Source: Saprospiraceae bacterium (GTDB taxonomy: Bacteria > Bacteroidota > Bacteroidia > Chitinophagales > Saprospiraceae). From it: a DNA stretch of 39,886 bases. A model generated the notes under the pieces. It made no database searches and was not told the origin of the DNA. It saw only the letters and a program-made list of their open reading frames with translations. Of the stretch, positions 16,797 through 25,910 are shown piece by piece. The stretch covers positions 1-39,886 of the forward strand of contig JALHQW010000070.1 in the NCBI GenBank assembly GCA_022841745.1, in the 5' to 3' direction. Numbering within the stretch: position 1 is the stretch's first letter; every line of letters starts with the position of its first letter. The translations under genes and the position numbers were made by a program.

Positions 16797-17939
16797 ATGT
16801 CAAGCAGATACGACCCAGCCCCCTCCCCTGCCTTCGTCTTGGACGAAGCATTGCTCCGCAAAAACCTCGAACTCATCGCCGACGTGCAGCAGCGGGCCGG
16901 GGTGGAAATCATACTGGCATTGAAAGGCTTCTCGATGTGGAGCGTGTTCCCCTTCGTGAAGCAGTACCTGAGCGGCGCTACGGCCAGTTCACTGAACGAG
17001 GCAAGGCTGATTTTCGAGGAGATGAACTGTAAGGCGCATACCTACTGCGTGGCCTACCTGCCCGACGAGTTCCAGGAAATCATGCGGTACAGTTCCCACC
17101 TCGTGTTCAACTCGGTGGCGCAGTACGAGCGGTTCAGGCCACAGGTGGAGGCTTTCGGCGAGAAAATCTCCTGCGGCATCCGCTGCAACCCGGAGTACTC
17201 GGAGGTGGAAACGGAGCTTTACAACCCTGCCGCCCCCGGCTCCCGGCTGGGTGAGGTGGACGCCGCCTTCGTCAATGGTTTGCCAGAAGGAATCGAAGGG
17301 ATGCATTTCCATACGCTCTGCGAGTCAACGAGTTATGATTTGGAAAAGACACTGGCCGCTTTTGAGCAGCATTTTGGGCATCTCATCCCGAAAGTGAAAT
17401 GGGTGAACATGGGCGGCGGCCACCTCATGACGAAGAAGGGTTACGACACGGCCCACCTCGTCCAGTTGCTGCGCAGCTTCCAAGAAAAATGGGGCGTGGA
17501 AGTGCTGCTCGAACCCGGCAGCGCCATCGCTTGGGAGACCGGGGTACTCGTCAGCACCGTGCTTGACATCCACGAGAGCCGGGGCATCCGTACGGCCATC
17601 ACCGACATCTCGTTCACGGGCCACATGCCCGACACGCTCGAAATGCCCTACCGCCCACGCATCGCCGGGGCCAGCGCCGACCCTGTACCGGGCAAACCCG
17701 CTTACAGGATTGGTGGGGTGAGCTGCCTTTCGGGCGATTATATGAAAGAGTATTCGTTTGAGCAGGAACTGCAGGTGGGCGACCGCATCATCTTCGAGGA
17801 CATGATACACTATACGATGGTAAAAACGACCACCTTCAACGGGGTGCGCCATCCGGACATTTGCATCTTGCGGGAAAATGGGGAAATGGAGGTGGTGAAG
17901 CGGTTTGGTTATGCGGATTATCGGGATAGGTTGTCGTGA
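16797..17939 (+). CDS. nspC: Carboxynorspermidine decarboxylase
   Basis: 380 residues. A PLP enzyme of the alanine racemase-fold decarboxylases (NspC/CANSDC) that removes CO2 from carboxy(nor)spermidine to give spermidine or norspermidine, the final step of the alternative polyamine route. Visible features are the PLP lysine in ILALKGFSMW (about K43), the AHTYCVAYLPDEF and EGMHFHTLCES blocks, the glycine-rich phosphate site WVNMGGGH, and the active-site cysteine region GVSCLSGDYM. The partner carboxyspermidine dehydrogenase is not in the window. The gene is convergent with the sensor kinase, with only ~10 bases between stops. Confidence 0.95.
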   Translation: MSSRYDPAPSPAFVLDEALLRKNLELIADVQQRAGVEIILALKGFSMWSVFPFVKQYLSGATASSLNEARLIFEEMNCKAHTYCVAYLPDEFQEIMRYSSHLVFNSVAQYERFRPQVEAFGEKISCGIRCNPEYSEVETELYNPAAPGSRLGEVDAAFVNGLPEGIEGMHFHTLCESTSYDLEKTLAAFEQHFGHLIPKVKWVNMGGGHLMTKKGYDTAHLVQLLRSFQEKWGVEVLLEPGSAIAWETGVLVSTVLDIHESRGIRTAITDISFTGHMPDTLEMPYRPRIAGASADPVPGKPAYRIGGVSCLSGDYMKEYSFEQELQVGDRIIFEDMIHYTMVKTTTFNGVRHPDICILRENGEMEVVKRFGYADYRDRLS

Positions 17940-17949
17940 AAAACTCGGC

Positions 17950-20900
17950 TCATTCGTCCATGAAAGGCAGCCGAATGACGACCCTTGTGCCGATTGGGTT
18001 CCCAGCTCCATCTTTAAGGTCAATAAATTCGATGGAGGCGGGTCTTGCCTTTTCTTCTGACAATAACTGCAAGCGGCGCTCGGTGATCTTTAGCGCTTTC
18101 GATTCGTGTTTAGCGTCCTTCTCCTTGGCGGCAGTATCTCGACCCTTGCCATTGTCCTCCACACTGCAAACCAAACTGTCACCCGATTTTTCAAAACCAA
18201 TACGCACCTTTCCCTGTCCTTGCCTGCTCGAAAGCCCATGCCAGATGGCGTTCTCTACGAAAGGTTGCAATATCATGGTAGGCACAAGCACCTCATCGGG
18301 GTCTATGGCATCGTCCACTTCAATCTTGTATTCAAATTTCTGCTCAAAACGCATGGCTTCGGTCTTGATATACTGCTCCAGAAATTCAATCTCATCGGCA
18401 ACCATGATGCGGGGCTTTGCAGCGAGGTTCAGTATGGTACGCATCAGGCGGGCAAAGCGGCCCAAATACGCATTTGCCGTATCTATGTCTTTTGACAGTA
18501 TATAACTACTGATAGAGTTCATGCTGTTGAAGATGAAGTGGGGGTTCATCTGTAGGCGCAGCACGGCCGTCTCGGTTTCTGCGGCAAGTTGCTTGTATTC
18601 TGCCTCTTTTTGTTTGAACTCGGCTTCCAAGCGCCGTATTTCTTCCTGTTCCTTGATCTGGGCGATTCGGAAGCGGTAGATGGAGTAGAGCAGGGCAAAT
18701 GCCAGCAAGCACCAAATGGCGATTGCCCACCATTGAAGGTACCAGGGGTGGAGAATCGTGAAAGAAAGCGATTTGGGGGTTTGCGTCCAGGTGCCGTCGG
18801 AATTGGCGGCCCAGACGTTGAAAGTGTATTTCCCAGCGGGCAGCTGCGCATACCGGGCAAACCCATTGTTACCGCCATCCACTGTGTCGTTGTCTATTCC
18901 GCTGAGACGGTAGCGGTAGCGCACTTTTTCCGGTGCGGAGTAGTCTATGCCAACAAAATGGAAGGTGAGGGTTCTATTGGTGTATTTGAAGGACTGGTAG
19001 GGCAGGTACTCGGGTTTGGAGGAGATGGATCCCGTATCGTTCACCACCCAATTGGTAAAGTGAAGTATGGGCGGATTGAGCCTGCTGGCAATGGAGTCAG
19101 GGTGGAAAATATTAAGCCCGTTGACACCTCCAAAAGCAACCCGGTCATCGGGAAGCAGTTCGCTTGACCACATATTGAACTCTTGGGACTGTAGGCCGTC
19201 CTCTACAGCGTATTTATGATACCCCTTGCCAGGTGTAAATCGCATGAGACCAGAATTGGTCCCCAACCAAATATCACCATTTTTGTCAATTTCTATCGAG
19301 TTCAGCAATTGGGGCGGAATTAATTTTTCCCTCACAAAACTTAAACTTCCATTGCCCTTTTCTATTCTGTACAAACCCGAAGTTGTGGCTAACCAGCAGG
19401 TGTTCTTGGCATCGGTTCGAATATCATTGATGATGGCTTTGAAGCGGTGCGAACTATCGTAGTCCAGCCCGCCATTTTTTCGTTTTTTGAACACCTCGAT
19501 ATCGGAATAGTTCCTGTAGAAATATACGTTTTCAAGGTCTTCAAATATGGAGGTATAGCCCACTTTGTCGTTCAGGTAAATAAATGGTTCAAGTACCATG
19601 TTCGCCCCCGCTCCTTTTAGTTCGTACATCCCTGTCAACTGCGACGAGACAAGCCTACGGCCATTGGACAGGATTCTCGTATAAGTAAAGCCCTCTGCCT
19701 TGTTATAGTTTGGTATTGGGATTTCCAAAAACTTGGATAGTGACTTTTGATATTTAAAAAAACCCCTTTGGCTACATAAATAAAAGTCTTGTTTTTCATC
19801 AATATCCAAATAATATGGGGAGCCAATATTGTCATCAAAAGGTAGAAAAATATTTGTTGGGTTAGCTAGATCGCTATTTGCGCTAAGTATATGGATGCCA
19901 GAACTTGTAAGTGCCCACAACCTACCTGTATTGTCTTTTGCCAGTGATTTAATACTGTTGCCAGTAGGGGAAGTTTCGGATTTACCGAGCATTGCTTTAA
20001 ACTTTTGCTTGTTCAGGTTACCATAGAATATGCCCTCGCTTGACGTGCTGACCCATAGGTTTTGTTGATTATCCAAATAAATTTTTTCAATAAGGTAAGG
20101 GAAACTAATTTGCTTCCCGTCTTCTATCAATTTTATCTCACCTATATACTTCCCCTGATTCTTGGAATAAATATACACGCCATTCTCAGCTGAGGCCACA
20201 AGCAACATTTCCTTTCCAAAGGCAACGATACTGACAATTTCTTGAATAGTTTTCCCTTTGTAAACTCTGTTTATTTCAATCGGTTTTTTATCAGTTATTT
20301 TATACAAACCGTCCTCTGTTCCGATATAGGTGTTTTTTTTGTCGTCAATGTAAATGGTTCGGATATGAGACTTGGTAGGCATAGTCAAAAAGGCAGTGTC
20401 CATCGAAATGCGCTGGTTGTCCTTGTAATGAAGCAGCCATATATTGTTGTTTTTTGGTACCATCAAAGATTGCACGCCATCAGCATTGTAGAAATGTTGA
20501 CAAAGGGACGGAGAGAAGGGTAACTCGTCCAATTTGGAATCCATCTTTAAACCCTTGCAATCTTTTATAAAAATTTTATTCTGAACAAGCACCCAAAGTT
20601 CGGACAATACAGTATCTAGTTTCAACAGCTTATAGTCCTCCTCAATAGTATCCCTGCTAAGGTAAATGATCTTATTCTGTAAAAAAGCATCATTGCTTCT
20701 GACATGACGGTACAATGACGTATAGGTGCTAAACCAGAGATTCTTGCCTTTGTCCTCAAAAAAACTGCCTTGGATGATCACATCCGACAAGGATTGCTGA
20801 TTGTCCTCGTTATGGATGAATTGTTTTACTTGCTTCCCATCGAAGCGGTTTAGGCCGTCAGGGGTTCCAATCCAGATAAAGCCATCGTCCGCTTGAAAAA

Positions 20901-21057
20901 TATCTGTTACCCTCCCTTGTGAACTGAGACCTTCCGCCACCGTAAGCCGTTGGAAAACGAGCGCCCTGTCCTGCCCATAAACGGCTAAGGCCAGACAGTT
21001 CAGCAGTACCGGCACAAAGATGGCAATTAGGTTATGGCAACGATTCCTTCTCCGCAT
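17950..21057 (-). CDS. Propeller-type sensor histidine kinase (LytS-like)
   Basis: 1,035 residues from the ATG at 21057, which begins a good signal peptide (MRRRNRCHNLIAIFVPVLL, cleavage near VYGQ). A periplasmic two-component-regulator propeller (Reg_prop blades such as DGFIWIGTPDGLNRFDG and NGDIWLGTNSGLMRF) fills about residues 30-650. It is followed by a Y_Y_Y Ig-like domain, one membrane helix (WWAIAIWCLLAFALLY, ~760), a coiled coil, and a His_kinase/HATPase pair with the phospho-accepting histidine in LQMNPHFIFNS (about H840) and the ATP site ENAIWHG/DNGKG. It would sense an external ligand and signal to a LytTR regulator. The likely partner is at 23637-24398 on the same strand, separated by the DyP and 132-residue genes. 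Confidence 0.92.
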   Translation of the reverse strand: MRRRNRCHNLIAIFVPVLLNCLALAVYGQDRALVFQRLTVAEGLSSQGRVTDIFQADDGFIWIGTPDGLNRFDGKQVKQFIHNEDNQQSLSDVIIQGSFFEDKGKNLWFSTYTSLYRHVRSNDAFLQNKIIYLSRDTIEEDYKLLKLDTVLSELWVLVQNKIFIKDCKGLKMDSKLDELPFSPSLCQHFYNADGVQSLMVPKNNNIWLLHYKDNQRISMDTAFLTMPTKSHIRTIYIDDKKNTYIGTEDGLYKITDKKPIEINRVYKGKTIQEIVSIVAFGKEMLLVASAENGVYIYSKNQGKYIGEIKLIEDGKQISFPYLIEKIYLDNQQNLWVSTSSEGIFYGNLNKQKFKAMLGKSETSPTGNSIKSLAKDNTGRLWALTSSGIHILSANSDLANPTNIFLPFDDNIGSPYYLDIDEKQDFYLCSQRGFFKYQKSLSKFLEIPIPNYNKAEGFTYTRILSNGRRLVSSQLTGMYELKGAGANMVLEPFIYLNDKVGYTSIFEDLENVYFYRNYSDIEVFKKRKNGGLDYDSSHRFKAIINDIRTDAKNTCWLATTSGLYRIEKGNGSLSFVREKLIPPQLLNSIEIDKNGDIWLGTNSGLMRFTPGKGYHKYAVEDGLQSQEFNMWSSELLPDDRVAFGGVNGLNIFHPDSIASRLNPPILHFTNWVVNDTGSISSKPEYLPYQSFKYTNRTLTFHFVGIDYSAPEKVRYRYRLSGIDNDTVDGGNNGFARYAQLPAGKYTFNVWAANSDGTWTQTPKSLSFTILHPWYLQWWAIAIWCLLAFALLYSIYRFRIAQIKEQEEIRRLEAEFKQKEAEYKQLAAETETAVLRLQMNPHFIFNSMNSISSYILSKDIDTANAYLGRFARLMRTILNLAAKPRIMVADEIEFLEQYIKTEAMRFEQKFEYKIEVDDAIDPDEVLVPTMILQPFVENAIWHGLSSRQGQGKVRIGFEKSGDSLVCSVEDNGKGRDTAAKEKDAKHESKALKITERRLQLLSEEKARPASIEFIDLKDGAGNPIGTRVVIRLPFMDE

Positions 21058-21214
21058 GACAATAAACAGGTATGATGTAGCCACTACAAATGCTTAGGAA
21101 ACCGAATAGCTGTTAATACCGCTTCCCTATCCTTTCCTATGAGGCTAGGGAAATTCCTACCCAACCACTTCTTCATTCTGGATAAGATGCAATGGGGTGA
21201 GGTCAAAAATGTTG

Positions 21215-22816
21215 CTAATACTTAGCTCCATTGCCGCCAATTCGAGGCATGGCGGGCATTCTTTTTGTCCGAGTCTTATTCTCACGATTGCTTGTGAGAT
21301 ATGGCGTTGCTTTTCGAGGCGCAGTGCCATTTTCGGCTTGGGCTTCATCATGGCTTCTTTCAAATGTTGTTGTATCTATATTCTGGATGTTTTGCAAAAA
21401 GTACATTGAAGGGGCAAAAAAATACTCTCCACCCTTCATTGTCACAAAATTATCTATGCCAGTAAAAACCTGCAAAGAGCTTTTGTCGCCATAGCCCGTG
21501 GCGTATTTTCGCTTGACCTGCCTTCCATCGCCCTGCCCAATTATGGGGTCGGCCCCTATGCCTTTTTCCACAAAATCAGGGTTGTTGGCCCAGGACTGCT
21601 GGATGAACATAAACTGGTCTTTCAAATTCGCTTGGAAGCTCATGAAAAGCAAACCTACACCCTCTTTGGGCAGGTCATCAATGCTGACTTTTCCGTCGTT
21701 TGGGTGGGCTGCCCTGTCATCATAAGTAATGCCCCTCCTAGCTATCATGCGGATAATCCCCCCCTCTAATGTGTCATTGTTAGCTTCACGTGGGTTGGTT
21801 TTTCTGATATGGGCATGGAATGGGCATCTTGCACCGTCAGAGTCACCTGAGTAGTCGAAGTTGTTGATGACACTTGTGTGCTGAACAGGCCAGCCGTTCA
21901 CTTTGTCTTCAAATTGGCTGATGGTGACCGGCATACCGTTTTTGTGTCTTCCCACCAATAGGGCACCAGCAAGCTCGGTGTCACCCACTTTAGTCCCCAA
22001 TTGGCCTCCAAGCTGCTCCTCTGCCGCTCTAAATGCCTTCACGTTTTGCTCCAATTTCCTGAAAACCAAAAAGCTACCGTAAGCATCGGGATGGCTTCCG
22101 AATGGATCTTTGGTTAGCACTAAGCTAAGAGGCATCAAGGGATTCCATACTGAGGTATTGATGTCAATATTTGAATTGGCCGTAAAGTCCTCTAAGAAAA
22201 AACGGGGCTGGCTGATACCATCCACATAGCCGAAATGCTCAATATTGTCACCATTCTTGTTCTTAATGCTATTGCCTTCTTCTACGAAACTATCGGCAAT
22301 CCCATTCAGCGATTCAACGACTTGCTGGGTCTTATTATCCAATCTATCCCTGCTGTCACCGCCCATTGCAATCAGTATCATTCCATCTATTTTCCGATTA
22401 TACTCCTTTTCCCATATCTCGGGAACTGGGTCTGATAGGCGTGCGATATTGGTCTCGTCCCTCATGCCCTTGTTGAAAGCTTCGTTACCAGGCATGGCCG
22501 GGACGACGCCTTGCATCAGGTTAGAGTACCCGCTTGCGCTAAGGTAGAGGCCAATGAAAAAACGCTGGATACCGTCGGTTTTGGTCTGCTGTTTGTCTGC
22601 TTCCTGCTGGTAAGCAGAAGTTACGTCGGAATAGGCAAAATCCTGAATGAAGATCCTTGAGGCATCCTGCATCCCAACTTTGAACGAAAAGAAAATATGG
22701 GATGTATGACCCCGACCGTGCCCTTTCAGGATATTACCTTGTATCTGTTTGGAAAATTCCTTAAAGCGGGAGTCGCTACTGGAAATGCCCTTGTCTTTTA
22801 GGTTGATACTTGCCAT
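21215..22816 (-). CDS. DyP-type heme peroxidase
   Basis: 533 residues. The family hallmarks are present: the GxxDG motif in FGYVDGISQPRF with the distal Asp at about D199, and the proximal heme ligand in CPFHAHIRKTNPR (about H336). The opening block FSKQIQGNILKGHGRGH is also typical. DyP enzymes oxidise dyes, phenols or porphyrin-like substrates with H2O2. There is no signal peptide, so it is cytoplasmic or a cargo protein. No encapsulin gene is visible here and no clear encapsulin-targeting tail is recognised. It lies ~105 bp downstream of the unknown 132-residue gene, probably in one transcript. Confidence 0.93.
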   Translation of the reverse strand: MASINLKDKGISSSDSRFKEFSKQIQGNILKGHGRGHTSHIFFSFKVGMQDASRIFIQDFAYSDVTSAYQQEADKQQTKTDGIQRFFIGLYLSASGYSNLMQGVVPAMPGNEAFNKGMRDETNIARLSDPVPEIWEKEYNRKIDGMILIAMGGDSRDRLDNKTQQVVESLNGIADSFVEEGNSIKNKNGDNIEHFGYVDGISQPRFFLEDFTANSNIDINTSVWNPLMPLSLVLTKDPFGSHPDAYGSFLVFRKLEQNVKAFRAAEEQLGGQLGTKVGDTELAGALLVGRHKNGMPVTISQFEDKVNGWPVQHTSVINNFDYSGDSDGARCPFHAHIRKTNPREANNDTLEGGIIRMIARRGITYDDRAAHPNDGKVSIDDLPKEGVGLLFMSFQANLKDQFMFIQQSWANNPDFVEKGIGADPIIGQGDGRQVKRKYATGYGDKSSLQVFTGIDNFVTMKGGEYFFAPSMYFLQNIQNIDTTTFERSHDEAQAENGTAPRKATPYLTSNRENKTRTKRMPAMPRIGGNGAKY

Positions 22817-22922
22817 AGGTGAAATGTTTTAGGTGGTTGAAAAAAACAAGGTTCACCAGATATCAAGAGTACCTGAAGCCCGATGAACCATCCGAGCCGA
22901 TAAAAAACAGCTGTTAAAAAAC

Positions 22923-23321
22923 CTAAAAAACCCTTACAAGATCTGGTACGTCGAACTTAGGGCAAGGAAGTGCTGCCCAATTGTTCTCCCCTACTAATGG
23001 TATGCTTGCCCTTTGGGAGAAATCTACAGTAGGGCCAGGAATGATTTGGTTGCTGCCAATGGGTGTTGGGCCAATGGCTATTAACACCTTTATAATGGTG
23101 CTGGCATCCAGTGACTCAGGTTTGAAAGACCTATTGTCGGGGTTCTTAATCCTTGCGTTCACGACCATAACGTTCAGTGCGCCAGGTTGGTTTAGTACCA
23201 TTTGTACGTCACTGGCATAATACCCATAGTTCCTTGTGAAATTGTCGCCATCTTCGGGTATGTCGTCGTGTTGAATTGGGTTTGGCTGGAAGTCCAGCAG
23301 TGAAGTTGAAATGTAAGCCAT
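22923..23321 (-). CDS. Unknown 132-residue protein upstream of DyP
   Basis: I do not recognise this family. The protein has no signal peptide or membrane segment and is mildly acidic. It starts MAYISTSLLDFQPNP, has a beta-rich middle (VMVVNARIKNP, TIIKVLIAIGPTPIGSN) and ends in a PLVGENNWAALPCPKFD tail. Spacing and orientation suggest co-transcription with DyP, with a promoter upstream at 23393. A partner, small structural or regulatory role for the peroxidase is inference only. Confidence 0.75.
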   Translation of the reverse strand: MAYISTSLLDFQPNPIQHDDIPEDGDNFTRNYGYYASDVQMVLNQPGALNVMVVNARIKNPDNRSFKPESLDASTIIKVLIAIGPTPIGSNQIIPGPTVDFSQRASIPLVGENNWAALPCPKFDVPDLVRVF

Positions 23322-23636
23322 AGTGTTGGATTTAAGGTGTGAAGAAAAAATGCTGTTAAGGGGCTAAACATTGCAAAACTCTTTCAGACTTCCAAATTTA
23401 TGTTGCGAATTTTACAAAACAGGCAAAATAAATGTCGAAACACCTGCTTGGATGAATGAGTCATTCAAATGCATGCTGGCAATATTAGGGGCAAGTAGGG
23501 TTTAATGCGGTAAGCCAATGAACGAGTGCCAACATGAAAAATCAACGCTCAGCTGTTGGATGTGACCTGGCTAGTTGGTAAAAATAGGCACGGGAATAGG
23601 AAGGCACCACCAACTTGGCTGATATTAGCAATCGTA
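23322..23636. other. Spacer between regulator and DyP pair
   Basis: No gene is visible in this ~315-base stretch. It carries the -7 box for the DyP pair and otherwise low-GC sequence without obvious repeats or terminators. Confidence 0.6.
23393..23400 (-). promoter_or_regulatory. -7 box TAAATTTG for the DyP gene pair
   Basis: On the minus strand TAAATTTG matches TAnnTTTG. A TTTTG lies upstream at about 23 bases spacing, slightly longer than usual. The leader to the ATG at 23321 would be ~65 bases. Confidence 0.45.
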
Positions 23637-24398
23637 TCAAACATTCTCCAACCGCTCCTCCACCTCTTCCTTAAATGTTTTAGACACCCCAACTTGCGTC
23701 CCATCCCTCAAAACGAGGACCTGATCGCCTTTTAGATACTGGTCCACCATCCGCAAGTTTACGATGTAGGAACGGTGAACCTTCATGAAGGTAGCGTAAG
23801 GCTCGAAATGTTCATCGTAAACCTTGAGGTTTAAGGAGGCCGTCAGTACCCGCTTTTTGCCGAGGCTAACGTAGTGGAAGTCGGTATAGTTTGCATCTGC
23901 CTCCAAGTATAGGATATCTTCTACAGGGAGCAATTGCATGCCCTTGCTCGTATGGATGGCGATGCGCTCTGGAAGCTTTTTTTCCTTTGCATTGTAGAAG
24001 GCTTCCAAGGCAATCCGCAACTGCTCCATTGTGAACCGTTCGTTGAGCCTTTCCTTGGCACGAGACACTGCCTCGCCCAGCAGGCCAGGTTCGATGGGTT
24101 TGGTGAGGAAGTCGAGCGCCCCAAAGCGGAAGGCGGTCTCTGCATGCTTGTTGTGAGCTGTAATAAAAATCACGTAAAAAGAAGGCTTCCCAATCCGTTC
24201 CAATAGGTCAAAGCCTGTACCGTCCGGCATTTCTACGTCCAAGAACACGAGATCAGGGTGATGCGCCCTTGCCAGGTTCACCCCTTCCTCCACATTGTAG
24301 GCATGTGCCAGCACCTGCACCTCTTGGTGGGCAGGCACAAGCAGCCGGGTAAGTGCCTCATGGCTGTGCGTTTCGTCATCAATTATAAGTACATTCAT
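23637..24398 (-). CDS. LytTR-family response regulator
   Basis: 253 residues from the ATG at 24398; an upstream TTG reading is rejected because the receiver domain begins MNVLIIDDE. The receiver domain covers ~1-120 with acidic D7/D8, the phosphorylated aspartate in LVFLDVEMPDG (D54), a threonine in FITAH and the lysine in FLTKP. The LytTR DNA-binding domain covers ~150-250 (EDILYLEADANYTDFHY...KVHRSYIVNL). It pairs by type with the LytS-like kinase at 17950-21057. A -7 box TAGTTTTG at 24439-24446 (minus) probably drives it. Its targets could include the DyP genes lying between it and its kinase. Confidence 0.93.
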   Translation of the reverse strand: MNVLIIDDETHSHEALTRLLVPAHQEVQVLAHAYNVEEGVNLARAHHPDLVFLDVEMPDGTGFDLLERIGKPSFYVIFITAHNKHAETAFRFGALDFLTKPIEPGLLGEAVSRAKERLNERFTMEQLRIALEAFYNAKEKKLPERIAIHTSKGMQLLPVEDILYLEADANYTDFHYVSLGKKRVLTASLNLKVYDEHFEPYATFMKVHRSYIVNLRMVDQYLKGDQVLVLRDGTQVGVSKTFKEEVEERLENV

Positions 24399-25146
24399 TT
24401 TAGGTGTCAGCAACAATTTTTCAATGTGGTTGGTCTCGCAAAACTAAAAACTTAATGGTCATCCCTTTGTATCAAACTTACAGGGTAAAACCCCGTACTG
24501 GCCTATTCCTTGGCACCAATTCATCCAGCATTTCGTACTTCTCGTTCATCCTTTCCTATGTTTCACAAGGATAGTCAGATTCTTAATTTCGAATACTTTA
24601 GATTTGATGCATCAAAATTTTCTTACAAACTACATCTACCTAATTTATGAACACCCTACCCCATCTTCGCCTACTTCCGACCTTGTCCAAGTTAAGGACT
24701 TTAAGGCTACCCGTTCACCTACATGCAACTGCTGCATTATGCGAGCATTTGGGAATCTGTCGAATGTTCGTCACCCTACCATACCGAATGCATTTCGGTT
24801 AGGCTAAAAAGTATCATCGCTACCTGTATTCTAAATAATTCCCTATAGAGCGCAAGTTAAAAAAGAGATTTTACAACAATGTGAATACTTTTCATTTACA
24901 GAAAATCATCAGCCTCAGAATTGCCCAGTTTGATTGCCATTTAGCTTGGCTTTGAAATACTGAAATTCCTGGAGAATTCGCTAAAATCAAATGGTTTGCC
25001 CTTGATGGCTAAAAAACACAATACCATGTTTTAGTTTCCAGCTTATTCACCAATCACCACCTTGAAAACCAAAAAAAAAATCACCCTAAAAAACACTTCA
25101 TTCCAGCCCCAAAAAACCATTTTTTTATCTTAAACTACCAACCACC
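24399..25146. other. Gene-free low-GC spacer
   Basis: Nearly 750 bases without a credible gene. A short frame at 24604-24807 has no recognisable features. Apart from the minus-strand -7 box at 24439-24446 I see no clear hairpin or repeat. A small RNA cannot be ruled out. Confidence 0.5.
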
Positions 25147-25350
25147 ATGCAAACAAGAACCCTTTCCCGCCGAGAACTCGAAGTTCTCACCCACATCTCG
25201 CTTGGCTTGCCCTATAAGGTCATTGCCAACACCTGCGGCATCACGATGGACACCGTCGCCAAGCACTTGCGGAACATCTACCGGAAGATGGGCGTGCCCA
25301 ATAATGCAGCCGCCGTCGCCTTTGCCTTGCGCAATGGCATACTTGAATAA
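25147..25350 (+). CDS. Stand-alone LuxR-type HTH protein
   Basis: 67 residues consisting almost entirely of a GerE/LuxR helix-turn-helix. LSRRELEVLTHISLGLPYKVIAN, the recognition helix region MDTVAKHLRNIYRKMG, and a closing VPNNAAAVAFALRNGIL match the family from first to last residue. There is no receiver or ligand domain, so it would bind DNA constitutively or be controlled through its own expression. Its target is unknown. The gene precedes rpsT, which has its own promoter. The start is the ATG at 25147, which leaves no room for a sensor domain. Confidence 0.85.
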   Translation: MQTRTLSRRELEVLTHISLGLPYKVIANTCGITMDTVAKHLRNIYRKMGVPNNAAAVAFALRNGILE

Positions 25351-25402
25351 AGCCTTACATCCACCGCATTTGCGTTTTTGCAGAAAAAAACTTCCATGAC
25401 GG

Positions 25403-25435
25403 TTGCATTTTCTCGTTCCAATTTCCCTATCTTTG
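25403..25435 (+). promoter_or_regulatory. Promoter of rpsT
   Basis: TTG at 25403-25405, 22 bases, TATCTTTG at 25428-25435. The perfect -7 box leaves a ~65-base 5' leader before the S20 start codon. Confidence 0.6.
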
Positions 25436-25504
25436 CCGTCCATTTGAAAAAGGCAGTTAAAATGCCGATTTCAGCATAGACTAAAATAGATTTTCAACTA
25501 AGAT

Positions 25505-25756
25505 ATGGCACATCACAAATCTTCGAAGAAGCGCATCCGTCAAGATGAAAAGAAGCGGACCCGCAACCGTTACAGCAAGAAGACCGCACGTACGGCTATC
25601 AAGGCGCTCCGTGAACTTGAGTCTAAGGACGACGCCCAAAAGTTCTTGCCAAAAGTTGTCAGCATGATTGACAAACTGGCGAAAAAGAACACTTGGCACC
25701 CGAACAAGGCAGCTAACCTTAAGAGCAGCCTCATGCACCACATCGCTACGATGTAA
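25505..25756 (+). CDS. rpsT: 30S ribosomal protein S20
   Basis: 83 residues, the usual length. It is a very basic three-helix protein that binds 16S rRNA. The opening MAHHKSSKKRIRQDEKKRTRNRYSKK region (given by its first and last residues) and the NTWHPNKAANLKSSL block near the end are characteristic of Bacteroidota S20. It stands alone with its own promoter and a strong terminator, as is usual for this gene. Confidence 0.97.
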   Translation: MAHHKSSKKRIRQDEKKRTRNRYSKKTARTAIKALRELESKDDAQKFLPKVVSMIDKLAKKNTWHPNKAANLKSSLMHHIATM

Positions 25757-25788
25757 TTGCTTGGTGTGCTTGTTTAAGTTTGCAAGAG

Positions 25789-25826
25789 AAAAGTGCATTC
25801 CTCTACACTGAGGAATGCACTTTTTT
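25789..25826 (+). terminator. Intrinsic terminator of rpsT
   Basis: A 15-bp perfect stem (aaaagtgcattcctc with gaggaatgcactttt) and a 6-base loop, running into a T stretch. Confidence 0.93.
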
Positions 25827-25910
25827 AGTTTCAAAAAATCTCCAAAACCCTGAAAACCAGTAATTTATCGCTGTTAACCACAAATTACCCATCACGAATC
25901 ACCAACTACC

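Noticed and set aside
24604-24807. 67-codon frame in the spacer before the LuxR-type gene
   Set aside because: Composition is not protein-like, no motif, and the region is low-GC like other spacers.
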